Below, piece by piece: positions 5,231 through 5,602 of a DNA stretch of 5,602 bases. The notes under the pieces were generated by a model. The model ran no database searches. It was not told the origin of the DNA and saw nothing but the letters and a program-made list of their open reading frames with translations. Numbering within the stretch: position 1 is the stretch's first letter; every line of letters begins with the position of its first letter. The stretch comes from Actinomycetota bacterium (lineage in GTDB: Bacteria; Actinomycetota; Acidimicrobiia; Acidimicrobiales; JACDEA01). Made by a program: the position numbers and the translations under genes. The DNA lies in NCBI GenBank assembly GCA_013816725.1, contig JACDEA010000179.1, positions 1 to 5,602 of the forward strand, given 5' to 3'.

Positions 5231-5602
5231 TCAGGATTCTAGGTGCCACGACGAACCTTCCTCGCTGTCGCGGATCTCGATGCCCAGCCCGGCCAGTCGG
5301 TCGCGAACGGCGTCGGCGTCGGCGTAGCGCCCGGCGCGACGAGCCGCGGCCCTGGCTGCCAGCAACTCGTCGATCAGCGGGCCGATGAGACCGGCCCGGC
5401 CCGACGCGGCGGCGGCGGCCTGGCCCAGGCGCACGACCATCGACCGCAATGTCGCCCGCACGCGCGCCGGCTCGTCGCTCTGAAGCGTGTCGGCCGACCA
5501 CGCCTCCAACGCGTCGTCCAGCTCGAGGACTGCGCCGGCCGCCCCGGCGATGTCGCGCTTGTCGAGGCAGGCGACGAAGTCCGCTTCCAGCCGGGTCGCG
5601 AT
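5231..5602 (-). CDS. cysS: Cysteinyl-tRNA synthetase, C-terminal part, 5' truncated by window edge
   Basis: This is the last 123 residues of a protein matching the C-terminal region of class I cysteinyl-tRNA synthetase, which charges tRNA-Cys with cysteine in the cytoplasm. The frame is open to the right edge, so the catalytic HIGH/KMSKS domain is outside the window. Seen: a helical segment resembling the DALR/anticodon-binding region, then LLAARAAARRAGRYADAD and ADAVRDRLAGLGIEI followed by RDSEEGSSW, corresponding to the family's terminal R-x-x-AR, AD-x-IRD-x-L, GI and D-x-x-x-G-[ST]-x-W pattern. The actinobacterial paralogue MshC lacks, as far as I recall, this terminal G-[ST]-x-W, which favours CysS. 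The region is Ala/Arg-rich, and the usual KD of 'R-x-x-KD' is replaced by RAGR. It is followed 22 bp downstream by tRNA-Glu. Confidence 0.87.
   Translation of the reverse strand: MATRLEADFVACLDKRDIAGAAGAVLELDDALEAWSADTLQSDEPARVRATLRSMVVRLGQAAAAASGRAGLIGPLIDELLAARAAARRAGRYADADAVRDRLAGLGIEIRDSEEGSSWHLES

Overview
The window is high-GC DNA with dense genes, many GTG or coupled starts and strong third-position GC. Together with the tRNA set and the gene types, this suggests a high-GC actinobacterial chromosome, possibly of the Acidimicrobiia type; the lineage is an inference from composition and gene style, with no database search. Nothing looks like phage, plasmid, IS element or CRISPR.

Layout. 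Positions 2-2556 hold a tight plus-strand operon: the 3' part of a malic enzyme gene (cut by the left edge), a GT4-type glycosyltransferase 3 nt downstream, and a HAD-superfamily hydrolase overlapping that by ATGA. A hairpin across the HAD stop codon probably separates the operon from two minus-strand tRNA genes running towards it, tRNA-Phe(GAA) and tRNA-Asp(GUC). A 216-bp divergent region (2764-2979), carrying a short 12-bp-period repeat next to tRNA-Asp, leads into a solitary NuoF-like flavin/iron-sulfur protein on the plus strand. This converges, 27 bp apart, on a four-helix DUF2231-type membrane protein on the minus strand. Upstream of the latter, also on the minus strand, lie tRNA-Glu(UUC) and the 3' end of cysS (cut by the right edge).

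How the parts relate. The operon starts with central carbon metabolism (malate to pyruvate) and continues with a sugar transferase and a phosphatase-like enzyme; co-transcription is well supported but a shared pathway is not evident. On the other side, cysS and tRNA-Glu are 22 bp apart and may share a transcript. The three tRNA genes read in the order Glu, Asp, Phe on one strand, as in the compact cluster I recall from other Actinobacteria, but here 2.4 kb containing the NuoF-like and DUF2231 genes lies between Glu and Asp.

The most interesting item is the NuoF-like protein. It keeps the glycine-rich FMN loop, the GEET motif and all four cluster-N3 cysteines. It lacks NuoE/NuoG neighbours, has changes at several positions that contact FMN or NADH in complex I, an insertion of about 20 residues, and an acidic C-terminal tail. 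It could be a specialised redox subunit, possibly linked to the neighbouring membrane protein. I see no clearly new multi-gene system here.
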